Assembly: GCF_000430585.1 (NCBI RefSeq)
Contig: NZ_AUMH01000024.1
Span: 1 to 32,694, forward strand
Length of the DNA: 32,694 bases
Reading direction: 5' to 3'
Origin: Alicyclobacillus herbarius DSM 13609
GTDB lineage: Bacteria; Bacillota; Bacilli; Alicyclobacillales; Alicyclobacillaceae
Below, one piece after another: positions 32,348-32,694 of the stretch. Under the pieces are notes generated by a model, which searched no databases, was not told where the DNA came from, and was given only the letters and a program-made list of their open reading frames with translations. Position numbers and translations under genes: made by a program. Positions within the stretch are counted from its first letter, which is position 1; the number at the start of each line of letters is the position of its first letter.

Positions 32348-32694
32348 GACGTAGTTTCTTACAGACCCTCTCTCAGGGAAAGTAGGTTTTTCTTCGTTTT
32401 TCTCACTCAATCGCACGATTTCGCATTTGACTCCTTGCGTACCCAGACCGCAAAATGTGTGATGTGAGTGGGCGGACCCGTTTGAGGGTGTACCAAACCA
32501 GACGGTGTAGCACCGCCTTCTAGATTTTGGTACGCACCTCGGATCTCCACCAAACACTTTCGTGGTTTACCCTCTCATGTCTCACAGGGTCTGTGCCCCA
32601 AGCAGTCCTTCGTACGGCCTATCGAAAGGGTGGAGGCCAGCCAAGCTCATGTGCAGGGTCTATGCCCGAATGGATCAGATATCTGCTGGCTTCT
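32348..32694. other. gene-free stretch with stem structures and an imperfect direct repeat
   Basis: No convincing gene. A two-part hairpin lies at 32484-32540: outer arms GAGGGTGTACCAAA and TTTGGTACGCACCTC (2-nt bulge), inner hairpin CGGTG-tag-CACCG (32503-32515). Two copies of CAGGGTCT(G/A)TGCCC stand at 32585-32598 and 32654-32667 (13 of 14 identical, 69 bp apart), with GGCCT/AGGCC between them. A short open frame starting ATGGATCAG at 32669 runs off the right end without a ribosome site. The look is that of a structured non-coding end of a mobile element, or of another leader RNA, but nothing here proves either. Confidence 0.4.

Noticed and set aside
32237-32557. 106-residue open frame on the minus strand
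   Set aside because: It overlaps the riboswitch, promoter and repeats, has no ribosome site and shows no protein-like composition.

Overview
The window reads as a chromosomal segment of a GC-rich (by eye upper-50s % GC) spore-forming member of the Bacillales. I infer Alicyclobacillaceae or a close relative, but the sequence does not name the genus. The reasons are a DarB/CbpB c-di-AMP sensor, a SleL/YaaH-type LysM-GH18 protein of spores, a LipL-type octanoyl transferase, a YwdJ-type permease, a BmrCD-type half-transporter pair, a ydaO c-di-AMP riboswitch, strong AGGAGG ribosome sites and frequent GTG/TTG starts. It looks like ordinary core and transport genome: there is no phage, CRISPR array, rRNA or tRNA, and no complete insertion sequence.

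Layout. (1) 1-3458, minus: LacI-family regulator, family-5 solute-binding lipoprotein and a DppB-type permease running off the left edge, probably an oligosaccharide or peptide importer with two LacI-type operators. (2) 3567-5133: darB with its own terminator, then a divergently transcribed and atypical spermidine-synthase-like gene. (3) 5184-13283, minus: a tight six-gene cluster, namely two ABC exporter half-transporters with asymmetric ATP sites, a secreted cupredoxin with an unusual ligand pattern, two polytopic membrane proteins and a LysM-GH18 protein. (4) 13553-17587, minus: pgi, an NhaC-type antiporter with a long arginine-rich insert, and a HAD phosphatase. (5) 17636-19187, plus: NCS2 nucleobase permease behind an elaborate divergent control region. 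(6) 19148-27732, minus: a dpp-type oligopeptide importer in the order SBP, B, C, D, F, second SBP, then a small membrane-anchored protein. (7) 27838-28074: remnant of an MFS transporter. (8) 28229-30311, plus: OmpR-type two-component system. (9) 30286-31059, minus: lipL-like transferase. (10) 31183-32347, minus: LysM-NlpC/P60 wall hydrolase under a c-di-AMP riboswitch. (11) 32348-32694: no recognisable gene; structured and repeated sequence of unknown origin.

How it fits together. Two binding-protein-dependent importers share one design, with a perfect GC-rich hairpin without a U tail between the binding-protein gene and the first permease gene. Cyclic di-AMP appears twice, as a protein sensor (DarB) and as an RNA sensor controlling a wall endopeptidase. 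The most unusual points are the start-codon problem of the first exporter gene, the nitrosocyanin-like copper-ligand spacing of the secreted cupredoxin, and the two layers of control signals ahead of the NCS2 permease. I found no convincing wholly new multi-gene system. The six-gene exporter/cupredoxin/GT-C/GH18 cluster is the closest candidate.
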